Assembly (NCBI GenBank): GCA_044369995.1 | Contig: JBILWG010000004.1 | Location: forward strand, 1 to 38,457 | Length of the DNA stretch: 38,457 bases | From: F1-60-MAGs149 sp044369995 | Lineage (GTDB): Bacteria; Actinomycetota; Thermoleophilia; Gaiellales; F1-60-MAGs149 | Direction of reading: 5' to 3' | Shown: one piece after another, positions 7,477-15,034 of the stretch | How positions within the stretch are numbered: the stretch's first letter is position 1 | Layout of the letters: each line of letters opens with the position of its first letter | Notes under the pieces: generated by a model | The model's database searches: none | What the model saw: the letters and a program-made list of their open reading frames with translations, nothing else | Told to the model about the DNA's origin: nothing | Position numbers and translations under genes: made by a program

Positions 7477-9504
7477 CTAGGTGTGATCGCGCGGGAAGGT
7501 GTAGTCCCACGTGCGATCGAACAGCGGCGCGCCGTTCTCCTGCACCGTCAGCGTGCACGCGACGAGGTAGTCCGCGGCCGTGCAGCGCATCTCGCTGTGG
7601 GCGATGATGTCGACCGTCAGCGTGCCGTCGTCGTAGTGGCTCGTGTTCTCGACGATCACTTCGGCCGACAGCGGATCGTCGTCCTTGATGCGCATCGTCG
7701 TGATCGACGAGTCCTCCCAGACGATGCCGTTCTCGTACTTCCAGGCGCCGCCGATATCCCAGTCGAAGACCGTCTCGGTGATGCCCGTGGCCGGGTCGTA
7801 GGTCCGCGTGCGGCCGCCGCCCGATCCGGGGCGCAGCAGTTCGATCTCGGGAATCGCGGGCTCGAGCGGCGGGTCCAGCGGCCGCATGATCGCGTCGGCC
7901 GGGCTGGCGGGGCGCTCGGGCAGGAGCAGCGATGAGGCGCCGGTGCGGATGCCGAGTGTGACGGGTACGGGCGAGGGCCAGGCCCACGGCCAGTAGCACG
8001 GCGAGATCGCGATGCGGAGGCGGTTGCCGGCCTGGAAGCGGTGCGCGATCGAGTCGAGCTGCACGTCGATCAGCATCTCCTCGCCGGGAACGACGGCCTC
8101 CGGCCGGTCGTTGCCGTGGCGGTGGCAGAGGTTCAGCTGGCCGCGCGTGACGAGCAGCGACGACCCATCGGGTGCGACTTCGCTGAGACGCACCGACACC
8201 ATCGCCACGGGCTGATCCGCGGTGATCGCAAGGCGCGCGGTGGCGTGGCCGAGAATCGCGAACGATGCGGTGAGCGGATCGGAGGTGAAGCACAGGCTGA
8301 GGGCCTCCTCGTCACGTTGATCGAGCGGCAGATCGTCGGACTTGCCGTCGGCCGTCCACGAGCCGCCATCGAGGCCGACGGTCTGCACGCTCTCGATCGG
8401 GAAGACCTGACTGTGGCCGGGGTCGCCGCCAAGGGTGCCGTGGCCGAGCACGAGCTCGCGCGTCTCGAGGCGCGGCGACGGCCACGTCTCCTCGACGACC
8501 CAGCGTCCCGGCCGGTCCGCTAGACGCGGGGCGGGCGCGACGGGGTCCTGCTCGTAGGCGATCAGCATGCCGTCGCCGTCGATCCCGCTGTCGATGCCCT
8601 TCAGCCAGCGGTCGAACCAGCGCGTCTGCTCGGCGAGGATCCCGACCCGCGGCGACGGCGGCCCGTGAATGGGGTCGTTGTGGCCCCAGGGCCCGATGAT
8701 CGCCTTGCGCGGTCCCCCGACGCCTGCGAGGACGCGGAAGGCCGAGTCGGTGTACCCGTCGGTCCAGCCGGCGATGCAGAGGATGGGCGTATCGATCCGG
8801 TCGAAGTCCTCGCACGCCGAGCCGTGGCGCCAGTAATCGTCGCGGCGCTGGTGCGCCATCCAGTACGCGATCCATGGCTCGAGGTTCAGGCGCTCGAGCC
8901 AGGCTTCGCGCCAGCCTTCGCCATAGATCGCGGGGACGGGTGGGCGCGCCTGCCAGCCGTGCATGCAGACGCTCCAGTGGAGCATGTCCATCGCGTCGAT
9001 CAGGCCGCCGCGGTAGTGGACGTCGTCCGTGTAGCGGTCATCGGTCGAGTAGCCCGAGGCCACGGCCTTCAGCGCCGGCGGGCGCCGCGCCGCGATCTGC
9101 AGGCCGTTGAAGCCTGTCCATGAGTAGCCCGTCATGCCGACGGCGCCGGTGCACCACGGCTGCGCGGCGATCCAGGCGATCGCGTCGACGCCATCAACCG
9201 TCTCCTGCTCCGTGTACTCGTCGGGGCAGAGGCCGGTCGACTCGCCCGTGCCGCGGATGTCGATACGGATGCCGGCGTAGCCCTCGCCGGCGAACCAGCG
9301 CATCTCCTGCTCGTCGCTCGCCACGGTGCCATCGGTCAGGCGATACGGCCCGTACTCGATGACGGCCGGCACGGGATTCTTGTCGGCATCAACCGGGAGC
9401 CAGATCTTCGCGTGCAGCCGCGTGCCATCGGGCATGGGGATCCAGACCGGCGTGCGGACCTCGATCGGGTGTGGAAAGTCGGTGCGGGTCTGGGCCTCGG
9501 TCAT
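7477..9504 (-). CDS. CocE/NonD family serine hydrolase (X-Pro dipeptidyl-peptidase S15 type)
   Basis: A 675-residue alpha/beta hydrolase of the S15/CocE class, whose members cleave X-Pro dipeptides, cocaine-like esters or amino-acid esters. The triad is Ser128 (GYSWTG), Asp249 (AGWTDGY) and His275 (GPWGHN), and RGTGES marks the fold near residue 85. A C-terminal galactose-binding-like jelly roll follows (about 330-560). After it comes an extra segment of about 120 residues (GRTRTYDPATGI to the end) beyond the usual ~550-residue enzyme. The start is 3 nt after the stop of the Rieske gene, so it is the third gene of a coupled operon. No signal peptide is seen. The substrate is not deducible. 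Confidence 0.88.
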   Translation of the reverse strand: MTEAQTRTDFPHPIEVRTPVWIPMPDGTRLHAKIWLPVDADKNPVPAVIEYGPYRLTDGTVASDEQEMRWFAGEGYAGIRIDIRGTGESTGLCPDEYTEQETVDGVDAIAWIAAQPWCTGAVGMTGYSWTGFNGLQIAARRPPALKAVASGYSTDDRYTDDVHYRGGLIDAMDMLHWSVCMHGWQARPPVPAIYGEGWREAWLERLNLEPWIAYWMAHQRRDDYWRHGSACEDFDRIDTPILCIAGWTDGYTDSAFRVLAGVGGPRKAIIGPWGHNDPIHGPPSPRVGILAEQTRWFDRWLKGIDSGIDGDGMLIAYEQDPVAPAPRLADRPGRWVVEETWPSPRLETRELVLGHGTLGGDPGHSQVFPIESVQTVGLDGGSWTADGKSDDLPLDQRDEEALSLCFTSDPLTASFAILGHATARLAITADQPVAMVSVRLSEVAPDGSSLLVTRGQLNLCHRHGNDRPEAVVPGEEMLIDVQLDSIAHRFQAGNRLRIAISPCYWPWAWPSPVPVTLGIRTGASSLLLPERPASPADAIMRPLDPPLEPAIPEIELLRPGSGGGRTRTYDPATGITETVFDWDIGGAWKYENGIVWEDSSITTMRIKDDDPLSAEVIVENTSHYDDGTLTVDIIAHSEMRCTAADYLVACTLTVQENGAPLFDRTWDYTFPRDHT

Positions 9505-9507
9505 GGG

Positions 9508-9864
9508 CTAGGCCTGCACCAGGACGCGGCCGTTCTCAACGCGCACGGGGTAGACCGCCACGCGGAAGTTCGCGTCCTCGGGGCAGACGCCCGTGGTGGC
9601 ATCGAACTCCCAGCCGTGCCACGGGCAGACGACAACCGTACGGTCGACCAGGTGATAGTGGCCGCCGGGCTCGCCCTCGATGCGCTGCTCGACGGTGCCG
9701 AGGCACAGCTTGGCGCCCGAGTGGGGACAGCGGTTGCGGATGGCGACGAGCTCGTTCGTGCGCGGGTCGCGCATCACACCGATCTCACGCCCCTCGATGC
9801 GGGCGATCGCCGGGGCGCCGGGGGCGACGTCGGCCTCGGCCGCGATGTCGTGCCACTCGCTCAT
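9508..9864 (-). CDS. stand-alone Rieske [2Fe-2S] protein
   Basis: A 118-residue Rieske-type ferredoxin. Both cluster-binding loops are intact: Cys46-Pro-His48 (RCPHSG) and Cys80-Pro-Trp-His83 (CPWHGW), the dioxygenase-ferredoxin type rather than the bc1 type. It has no membrane segment and no oxygenase domain, so it should act as a soluble electron carrier. The ATG overlaps the amidohydrolase stop by 4 nt (ATGA), indicating tight coupling. No oxygenase or ferredoxin reductase is encoded nearby, so its partner is unknown. Confidence 0.9.
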   Translation of the reverse strand: MSEWHDIAAEADVAPGAPAIARIEGREIGVMRDPRTNELVAIRNRCPHSGAKLCLGTVEQRIEGEPGGHYHLVDRTVVVCPWHGWEFDATTGVCPEDANFRVAVYPVRVENGRVLVQA

Positions 9865-10940
9865 CGCGCGACCGGCAGGTCGAGGCGGCTCCCGTAGAAG
9901 GCGACTGCGTTGTCGTGCATGACGCCCTGCCGCCACGCCTCGGGCAGGCGGTTGGCGAGCCACTTCGGCTCATCGCCGTCCCAGTGCGGGTAGTCGGACG
10001 CGTAGCAGAGGATGTCGGGTGCGCCGACGGCGGCGAGCATCTGCCAGAGCAGTTCGTCGTTGCCGTCGGTGTGCTCGAGCGGCTGCGTGGCGAAGCGGAT
10101 GTGGCGCTTCATCGTCTCGCTCGGCGGCTCGTCGAGCCACGGCGTGTCGTCGCGCAGGCCGCGCCAGTTCGTGTCGTTGCGCCAAAGCATGCCGGGGAGC
10201 CACGCGATGCCACCCTCGATCAGCAGCACCTTGAGGTCGGGCACCCGACGGAAGGTGCCGTGCGTGAGCAGCGACATCAGGTGAGCCATGATCGAGCAGG
10301 CCGAACCGATCGTGTGCCACTCGATGTAGAAGGTCGGCGCACCGGCACCGGTCGGCTGGTGGGCCAGGCCCATGCCCTCCATGCCGGAGTGGATTGCGAC
10401 GGCGAGGCCGTTGGCGGCGGCTGCCTCCAGGATCGGCAGGTAACGCGGGTCGCCGTAGGGTCGTTCGCTGCCACCGGCCAGCAAGACCTGGACGAAGCGG
10501 CGGTCGCCCGCGCAGCGCTCGATCTCGGCGACGGCGGCGACGGTGTCCTGCGAGGGCACGATGATCGAGCCACGGAAGCGGTCGTCGTGCGGAAACCAGT
10601 CCTCGCGCAGCCAGTCGTTGTGGGCGCGCGCCAGTGCTGCTGCGCGGTACGTGTTCTCCATCAGCCCGACGCTGAGAGCGTCGTCAGCGGTGAGGATGCC
10701 GAGGTCGGCGCCCTGGCCGTCGAGCGCCTCGGTAGCGACCACCTGCGCGTTGCCGCCGGGCATGCCGCTCTCGTCGACGGCGAGGTCGCCGCGGAACCAG
10801 TTGGATGGGTTCGACCACGGATAGGCGGGCAGGCCGAGCATGTACGCCTGGTTGCGGTACCAGTCGCGCTCGGGCGCGTCGATGAACTTGAGGATCTCCT
10901 CCTGGTGCGTGATCTGCACGTGGATGTCACAGTCGATCAT
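9861..10940 (-). CDS. amidohydrolase family protein (ACMSD/decarboxylase-like, PF04909 type)
   Basis: A 359-residue TIM-barrel metal hydrolase of the amidohydrolase-2 group, which includes decarboxylases such as ACMSD and gamma-resorcylate decarboxylase. The metal-binding signature is near the N-terminus (MIDCDIHV), followed by AIHSGMEG around the mid-barrel histidine and YASDYPHWDGDE near the C-terminus, the typical S-D-x-P-H motif with the metal-binding Asp. The ATG at 10940 is chosen because AAGGAGGG lies 6 nt upstream. It leads a coupled operon with the Rieske and CocE-type genes. TACCCT upstream is a possible -10 box, and a palindrome lies at 10987-11002. Hydrolase versus decarboxylase activity cannot be settled. 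Confidence 0.85.
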   Translation of the reverse strand: MIDCDIHVQITHQEEILKFIDAPERDWYRNQAYMLGLPAYPWSNPSNWFRGDLAVDESGMPGGNAQVVATEALDGQGADLGILTADDALSVGLMENTYRAAALARAHNDWLREDWFPHDDRFRGSIIVPSQDTVAAVAEIERCAGDRRFVQVLLAGGSERPYGDPRYLPILEAAAANGLAVAIHSGMEGMGLAHQPTGAGAPTFYIEWHTIGSACSIMAHLMSLLTHGTFRRVPDLKVLLIEGGIAWLPGMLWRNDTNWRGLRDDTPWLDEPPSETMKRHIRFATQPLEHTDGNDELLWQMLAAVGAPDILCYASDYPHWDGDEPKWLANRLPEAWRQGVMHDNAVAFYGSRLDLPVAR

Positions 10941-10986
10941 GGATATCCCTCCTTCTGCGCCAAGGGTAATCAACGCCGTTCCGCGT

Positions 10987-11002
10987 CTGACTGACCAGCC
11001 AG
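10987..11002. promoter_or_regulatory. inverted repeat upstream of the amidohydrolase-Rieske-CocE operon
   Basis: CTGACTG-AC-CAGCCAG is an inverted repeat with one mismatch located about 47 nt upstream of the amidohydrolase start and touching the stop codon of the cytochrome gene. It resembles operators of TetR-family repressors in length and symmetry. No TetR gene is nearby, so a repressor is not identified; a terminator role is also possible. Confidence 0.3.
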
Positions 11003-11695
11003 TTAGGACGATGCTGCGTCGTCGTCGCGCGTGGTGGCCTCGGTCTCCTCCACCCAGCGTTCATGGTGCATGCGCGCCCACTCACGGTCGACGGTGCCGG
11101 TGGTCATGCCACGCAGCGAGGCGCGCGTCGCGGGATTGAAGACGGCCAGATAGAGGTGCCCACAGACGAGCACGACGATCAGGATCGTCGCCAGGTCGTG
11201 GACGTCGATGGTGCCGGAGAAGCGGAGGGCGTTGTTGCGCTCGCCGAGCCAGAGCAGGATTCCCGTCAGGGCCAGCACCACCAGCAGGCCGATGGTAATT
11301 GCCGTGTTGAGCTTCTGCCCGGCGTTCAGCCAGCCCTGGGCGGGCGCGCCGACGGGGTTGAAGAGCCTCTGTGGACCGCCGCGCAGCCATGCGCGGTCGG
11401 CCCGATCGAGGCTATCCACCTCGCGGGCGAAGGCGCGTATGTCGCGGGGACGCAGCACGAGGGTCAGCACGAATGCGATGCCGAGGGCGATCGCGAAGTA
11501 GAAGTGCCACTGCTTGGCGAGCGGGCGGTTCATCACCTCGGCCAGCGCGGGCGACCACAGGCACAGGCCGGTCCAGAGCATCCCGAGGAAGGTGACGGCG
11601 AGCACGAGGTGCAGGAGGCGCTGGGCACCGGTGAAACGCCTGATCGCCGCCGGCGCGGTGGGCCGGGCTGCGGACAGAGGCCTAGGTGTAGACAT
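11003..11695 (-). CDS. cytochrome b membrane subunit (formate dehydrogenase gamma / b561 type)
   Basis: A 230-residue integral membrane cytochrome b. Four transmembrane helices are evident (about 25-45, 62-82, 133-150 and 165-187) with histidines placed as haem ligands: His29, His64, His166 and His180. The GQKLN motif before helix 3 is typical of FdnI-type gamma subunits. Its start overlaps the end of the molybdopterin oxidoreductase gene by 14 nt, so it is most likely the membrane electron-transfer partner of that enzyme, linking it to the quinone pool. The pair is analogous in logic to MsrPQ (YedYZ), but the cytochrome is of a different type. Confidence 0.88.
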   Translation of the reverse strand: MSTPRPLSAARPTAPAAIRRFTGAQRLLHLVLAVTFLGMLWTGLCLWSPALAEVMNRPLAKQWHFYFAIALGIAFVLTLVLRPRDIRAFAREVDSLDRADRAWLRGGPQRLFNPVGAPAQGWLNAGQKLNTAITIGLLVVLALTGILLWLGERNNALRFSGTIDVHDLATILIVVLVCGHLYLAVFNPATRASLRGMTTGTVDREWARMHHERWVEETEATTRDDDAASS

Positions 11696-12401
11696 CGCGG
11701 CCTACCCAGGCATCGGCGTCGTAGCCGCGGGTCTCCCAGTAGCCCGGGGTGGCGTCGCGCTCGAACGTGATGTGGCTCAGCCACTTGACGCCCTTGTAGC
11801 CGTACATCTGCGGGATCACCAGGCGCATCGGTGCCCCGTGCACGCGCTTGAGCGGCAGGCCGTCCATCTCCGTGGCGAGCAGCACGTCCTTCAACTGGAA
11901 CTGCTTCATCGTCAGCTGGTCGAAGTACGGCTCCTCCAGCGACTGGAAGTTGACGTGCCTGGCGGTGGCCTTGGGCCTGACGAGGTCGAGCACCGTGGCG
12001 GGTGCGATGCCCTTCCAGTGCACATTCTCGACGCTCCAGCCGGTCACGCAGTGGAAGTCACTGACGCTCTCGATCATGGGTGTCTGCTCGACATCGCTCC
12101 ACGTGAGCCGAACCGGGTTCTCGACCTCGCCGTCGATCGTCAACGCGTACGTCGCCGGATCGAAGGTCGGCATCGGGTCCTGCACGTTGTAGATGCGCCA
12201 GCCACCGGTCGGCACGATGCCGCCGGTGGGCAGGACGTTGCCGAGGCTCCCGACGATGTTGCCGACACCCATGCCGCCGACCTTGGTGATCGCCGCGACG
12301 CCGAGCACGCCGGCGGCGATGGTACCCAGGAATGCGGCGCGCCCGAGGGGCATGCGGTCCTTGGGTGTCTCGGTGGGGTGCTGGGGTTCGTCATGCCGCA
12401 T
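11682..12401 (-). CDS. molybdopterin-dependent oxidoreductase, sulfite oxidase / YedY-like
   Basis: A 239-residue protein of the sulfite-oxidase molybdopterin superfamily. The molybdenum-ligating cysteine is Cys118 in SDFHCVTGWS, followed by the conserved WKGIAP segment, and the C-terminal half keeps RVHGAPMRLVIPQMYGYKGVKW. Residues 20-42 form a hydrophobic anchor preceded by GRAAFLG. This resembles a Tat signal in which the second arginine is replaced by alanine, an oddity because Mo-cofactor proteins usually need Tat export. It overlaps the cytochrome b gene by 14 nt. The start at 12401 has no Shine-Dalgarno; CAGAAT lies 6 nt upstream. The substrate is unknown. Confidence 0.88.
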   Translation of the reverse strand: MRHDEPQHPTETPKDRMPLGRAAFLGTIAAGVLGVAAITKVGGMGVGNIVGSLGNVLPTGGIVPTGGWRIYNVQDPMPTFDPATYALTIDGEVENPVRLTWSDVEQTPMIESVSDFHCVTGWSVENVHWKGIAPATVLDLVRPKATARHVNFQSLEEPYFDQLTMKQFQLKDVLLATEMDGLPLKRVHGAPMRLVIPQMYGYKGVKWLSHITFERDATPGYWETRGYDADAWVGRDVYT

Positions 12402-12451
12402 GGTCTGATTCTGCCGGACGCACGGGAGGCTGCTGCGACTTGACGGAGGGT

Positions 12452-12479
12452 GCACACAGATGTGCCACGGCATGCACAT
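12452..12479. repeat. overlapping inverted repeats upstream of the Mo-oxidoreductase gene
   Basis: GCACA-CAGA-TGTGC (12452-12465) and ATGTGC-N8-GCACAT (12460-12479) share an arm, and a further GGGTGCA follows. The cluster lies about 50-80 nt upstream of the start at 12401, in a position suited to a regulator or an mRNA switch. No known operator is recognised. Confidence 0.3.
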
Positions 12480-12523
12480 GGGTGCAAGCGGGCGCGTGCG
12501 TGTGCGCCGAGGTGGAGCGGAGC

Positions 12524-12566
12524 GTCGGATGTCCCAAAGGGGTCAGCCCCCTTTGGGACATCCGAC
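12524..12566. repeat. REP-like palindrome, copy 1
   Basis: A perfect 19-bp inverted repeat with a 5-nt loop (TCAGC). The arms run 12524-12542 and 12548-12566, beginning GTCGGATGTCCC and containing CCAAAGGGG. Its core matches the repeats at 12600-12622 and 22891-22921. It lies between the SHOCT gene stop and the Mo-oxidoreductase start. Similar GTCTGACCCC palindromes are, to my knowledge, typical of dispersed intergenic repeats; the link to REP-associated transposases is inference. Confidence 0.7.
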
Positions 12567-12599
12567 GGAGTCAGCCTCCGCGCGAGAGGCCGGAATGCG

Positions 12600-12622
12600 C
12601 CAAAGAGGTCTGACCCCTTCGG
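12600..12622. repeat. REP-like palindrome, copy 2, degenerate
   Basis: CCAAAGAGG and CCCCTTCGG flank a TCTGA loop, giving a 9-bp stem with two A-C mismatches. The core TCTGACCCCTT is identical to the 22891-22921 copy. It starts 14 nt after the TAG stop of the SHOCT gene and may also serve as that gene's terminator. Confidence 0.55.
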
Positions 12623-12635
12623 AACAGACGTGGCG

Positions 12636-13016
12636 CTAGGACAGCGCCTTCTTCTTGAGCGTGTCGAACTCCTCCTGCGTGATGGCGCCCGAGTCGAGCA
12701 GCGACTTGGCGTGCGCGATCTCCGCGGCGGAGCCGCCGGCGACCTCCTTGACGTGGTCGTCGAACTGCTTCTGCGCGGCCGCGACGGCCTTCTGATTCCG
12801 CTCCGCCATGCCGTGACCGTTGACGATCAGGTACAGCAGGATGCCGAGGAGGCTCGTCGCGATCAGCAGGATGATCCAGAGGACCTTCTTGCCGCCGCCG
12901 ATGTCATGCCGGCGGAACAGATCGCTGAACACCGTGATCAGCAGCCAGAACCAGATCACGAAGCCGAAGATGAGCAGCATCGACCAGAGCAGATGCAAAA
13001 GCGGGTAGTCGTCCAT
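12636..13016 (-). CDS. small membrane protein with SHOCT domain
   Basis: A 126-residue protein with two transmembrane helices (about 8-32 and 44-66, the first rich in Trp and Phe as in PLDc_N/cardiolipin-synthase N-terminal domains). A charged helix follows, then a C-terminal SHOCT motif (EIAHAKSLLDSGAITQEEF, about 100-120). SHOCT domains are short oligomerisation modules, and the whole architecture is common in actinomycetes without a known function. The ATG at 13016 is preferred to a GTG two codons upstream because AGGAG lies 5 nt before it. A palindrome overlaps its likely -10 box, so it may be repressor-controlled. Confidence 0.85.
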   Translation of the reverse strand: MDDYPLLHLLWSMLLIFGFVIWFWLLITVFSDLFRRHDIGGGKKVLWIILLIATSLLGILLYLIVNGHGMAERNQKAVAAAQKQFDDHVKEVAGGSAAEIAHAKSLLDSGAITQEEFDTLKKKALS

Positions 13017-13039
13017 GAACACTCCTAGTGGGTTGCGCT

Positions 13040-13053
13040 GTCAGTGTACTGAC
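13040..13053 (-). promoter_or_regulatory. palindromic operator over the -10 box of the SHOCT gene
   Basis: GTCAGT-GT-ACTGAC is a palindrome with 6-bp arms. On the minus strand it contains TACACT (13048-13043), a TANNNT -10 box that would start a short leader of about 20 nt containing the AGGAG of the gene at 13016. A repressor bound here would block the promoter. The regulator is not identified. Confidence 0.45.
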
Positions 13054-13094
13054 CGCCGACGGGACACCTGTAGCGGATCTTCCGCATCGTGGAT

Positions 13095-13114
13095 CAGGGT
13101 GCGCCCACACCCTG
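13095..13114 (-). terminator. hairpin terminator after the HD-domain gene
   Basis: A perfect 7-bp stem, CAGGGTG and CACCCTG with a 6-nt loop, begins 4 nt after the TGA stop of the HD-domain gene. No T-tract follows. Confidence 0.5.
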
Positions 13115-13118
13115 CGGA

Positions 13119-13688
13119 TCAGATCAGTTCGTCACCGGTCAGGTAGCGCGGCTCGGCGAAGACCCGACGCACCATCGGCTCGAAGAACTCGACGGGCAGG
13201 CTCTCGAAGCCCGGGTCGAAGCAGTTCTGGTCGTACTTGGCGCAGAACTCGGCGCAGGCGTCGAACCACGGGCTGTCCTTGAAGCGATCGCGCGCGTTGC
13301 GGTCGCCACCGGAGTGGTGCGCGTAGTAGTACGACTGGAAGACGCCGTGGTGCTTGACGATCCAGACGATCTCGGGCCGGCAGTACGGGCGCAGCACGGC
13401 GCCCATGAACTCGCCGTGGGTGATGGGCGCCAGCTCGTCGCCGATGTCGTGCAGCAGTGCGGCGACGACGTACTCCTCGTCGCGTCCGTCGTTGTAGGCG
13501 TGCGTGGCGGACTGGAGCGAGTGCTCGTAGCGCGTCACCTGGTAGCCGGCCAACGAGTGCTTGAGTCCGTCGAGCGCAGCCAGCAGGCGATCCGGCAGCA
13601 TCTGCATGTGCTCCTCGCCGAGCCGTTCGAGGAGCGCGTAGTCCTCGGCCGTGCCGTCTTCCATTCGAATGAATGCGACTGTCTCCAT
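13119..13688 (-). CDS. HD-domain protein (PhnZ/MIOX-like)
   Basis: A 189-residue all-helical HD-superfamily protein. Visible metal ligands are His56 (YEHSLQSATHAY), the His80-Asp81 doublet (ALLHDIGDEL), His91 and the His113/His114 pair (IVKHHGVFQ). This pattern and size resemble PhnZ, a mixed-valent di-iron oxygenase that cleaves aminophosphonates, and MIOX-like proteins, rather than nucleotide phosphohydrolases. No phosphonate genes are nearby, so the reaction is unassigned. GGAGG lies 4 nt before the ATG. TAGGCT just at the stop of the upstream propeller gene could be a -10 box. Confidence 0.8.
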   Translation of the reverse strand: METVAFIRMEDGTAEDYALLERLGEEHMQMLPDRLLAALDGLKHSLAGYQVTRYEHSLQSATHAYNDGRDEEYVVAALLHDIGDELAPITHGEFMGAVLRPYCRPEIVWIVKHHGVFQSYYYAHHSGGDRNARDRFKDSPWFDACAEFCAKYDQNCFDPGFESLPVEFFEPMVRRVFAEPRYLTGDELI

Positions 13689-13718
13689 GGATCCTCCCGG
13701 TAGCTCGGGGAAAGCCTA

Positions 13719-14978
13719 CTAGCGGTCGTTGAAGACGAGGATCTCGCCGCCGTAGCACGCGACCCACACGCGGGCCAGGTGGGCGTCGTACGTCACGCCG
13801 ATCGGCCGCACGCAGGCGTCCAGCTCCTGGATGACCGCCATGTCGCGGGTCCGGATCTTGGAGACGGTGCCGCTGTCGTAGTTGACGACGTAGAGCGCCC
13901 TGCCGTCGCTCGACATCGCCAGGCTGCGTGGTGCTTCACCGGTCTCGACGCGGAGCACCCGCCCGGTGTAGAGGTCGAGGCGGGCGACGTTGCCCTCCGA
14001 GTTGAGCGTCGCGTAGATGTAGCGGCCCTGCGGCGCGAACTCGAGCGCCCGGGGCCCGGAGCCGATCTCGATCGTACGGGTCTTCCACGTGGCGAGGTCG
14101 ACGCGCACCAGCTTCGTGTCGCCCATCATCGCGACGTAGGCGACGTTGCCCTTGGGCGAGACGACGATGCCGCGAGGGTACGGACCGATCGGCACGCGCT
14201 GCAGTTCGCGTCCGGTCTCGGCTGACAGCACGGAGAGATCCCACGAGCACCAGTTCGCCACCAGCACGAAGCGCCCGTCCGCGGTGGCCTTGACGACCTT
14301 CGGCACCGCACCGACGGGGAAGACGCCATCGATCTTGAGGCTCTCCATGTTGATGCGGTAGAGGAACGAGTCGTCGTAGCCCGAGTCGGGGGTGCACGTG
14401 TCGGTGCCCTCCGGGCCGAAGCCGGCGCCGTACATCGAGTAGTTGGTCACGTACCCGACCTGGCCGTCGGGCGAGAACGCGGCCTCGACGGGGGCGCCCT
14501 GCGACGTGCCGGGGTGGCCCTTGATGCCGAACTCCGCCAGCCGGACGGCATCGGGGATCGTGCGCACGAGCTTCATCGTGCGCGCGTTGTAGACCGTCAC
14601 GGTGTGGCGGTACATCATGTTCTGGGCGGTGACGAAGCCCGCGCCGCTGGCAGCCACGGACTTGGGTGCGATGTCGCCGGTGACCGTGCGGATCAGTCGC
14701 AGGCGGGTGCGGTCGGACGGCGGGCCGACGTGTTCCGGGACGACGGCCGAGGTCGGCTCATCCTGTGCCGCCACCCGCTCCGTCGTGGTTGCGGCGGCGG
14801 CGGTAATCGTGGCCGAGGCCGCGGTCGCGCGCGTGCCCCCGTCGAGCTGCGTCCGCACGCCCAGCACGCCACCGACCGTCAGCACGCCGGCCAGCGCGGT
14901 GAGCAGCACGGCACGGCGTCGGCGCACTGCGCGGCGACGCTCCTGATACGAGGGCGTGCGTTCGTACAGCTCGGGCAT
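13719..14978 (-). CDS. membrane-anchored YncE-like beta-propeller protein
   Basis: A 419-residue protein with a short basic cytoplasmic N-terminus (RRRAVRRRR), one signal-anchor helix (about 25-45), an Ala/Thr-rich linker and a seven-bladed propeller from about 90 to the end. Blades show the YncE/SMP-30 style repeats: FSPDGQVGYVTN, TADGRFVLVANW, SPKGNVAYVAMM, APQGRYIYATLN and SSDGRALYVVNY. Such proteins are exported binding scaffolds of unknown ligand. The ATG at 14978 is chosen because it directly precedes the anchor and longer versions cross the divergent RidA promoter; no Shine-Dalgarno is visible, so the start is uncertain by a few codons. Confidence 0.82.
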   Translation of the reverse strand: MPELYERTPSYQERRRAVRRRRAVLLTALAGVLTVGGVLGVRTQLDGGTRATAASATITAAAATTTERVAAQDEPTSAVVPEHVGPPSDRTRLRLIRTVTGDIAPKSVAASGAGFVTAQNMMYRHTVTVYNARTMKLVRTIPDAVRLAEFGIKGHPGTSQGAPVEAAFSPDGQVGYVTNYSMYGAGFGPEGTDTCTPDSGYDDSFLYRINMESLKIDGVFPVGAVPKVVKATADGRFVLVANWCSWDLSVLSAETGRELQRVPIGPYPRGIVVSPKGNVAYVAMMGDTKLVRVDLATWKTRTIEIGSGPRALEFAPQGRYIYATLNSEGNVARLDLYTGRVLRVETGEAPRSLAMSSDGRALYVVNYDSGTVSKIRTRDMAVIQELDACVRPIGVTYDAHLARVWVACYGGEILVFNDR

Positions 14979-15034
14979 GTTCACAGGATTCGCCCACGGC
15001 GGCCTGCATCCTGCCCGTGCGCGTCGCCGCCGGG

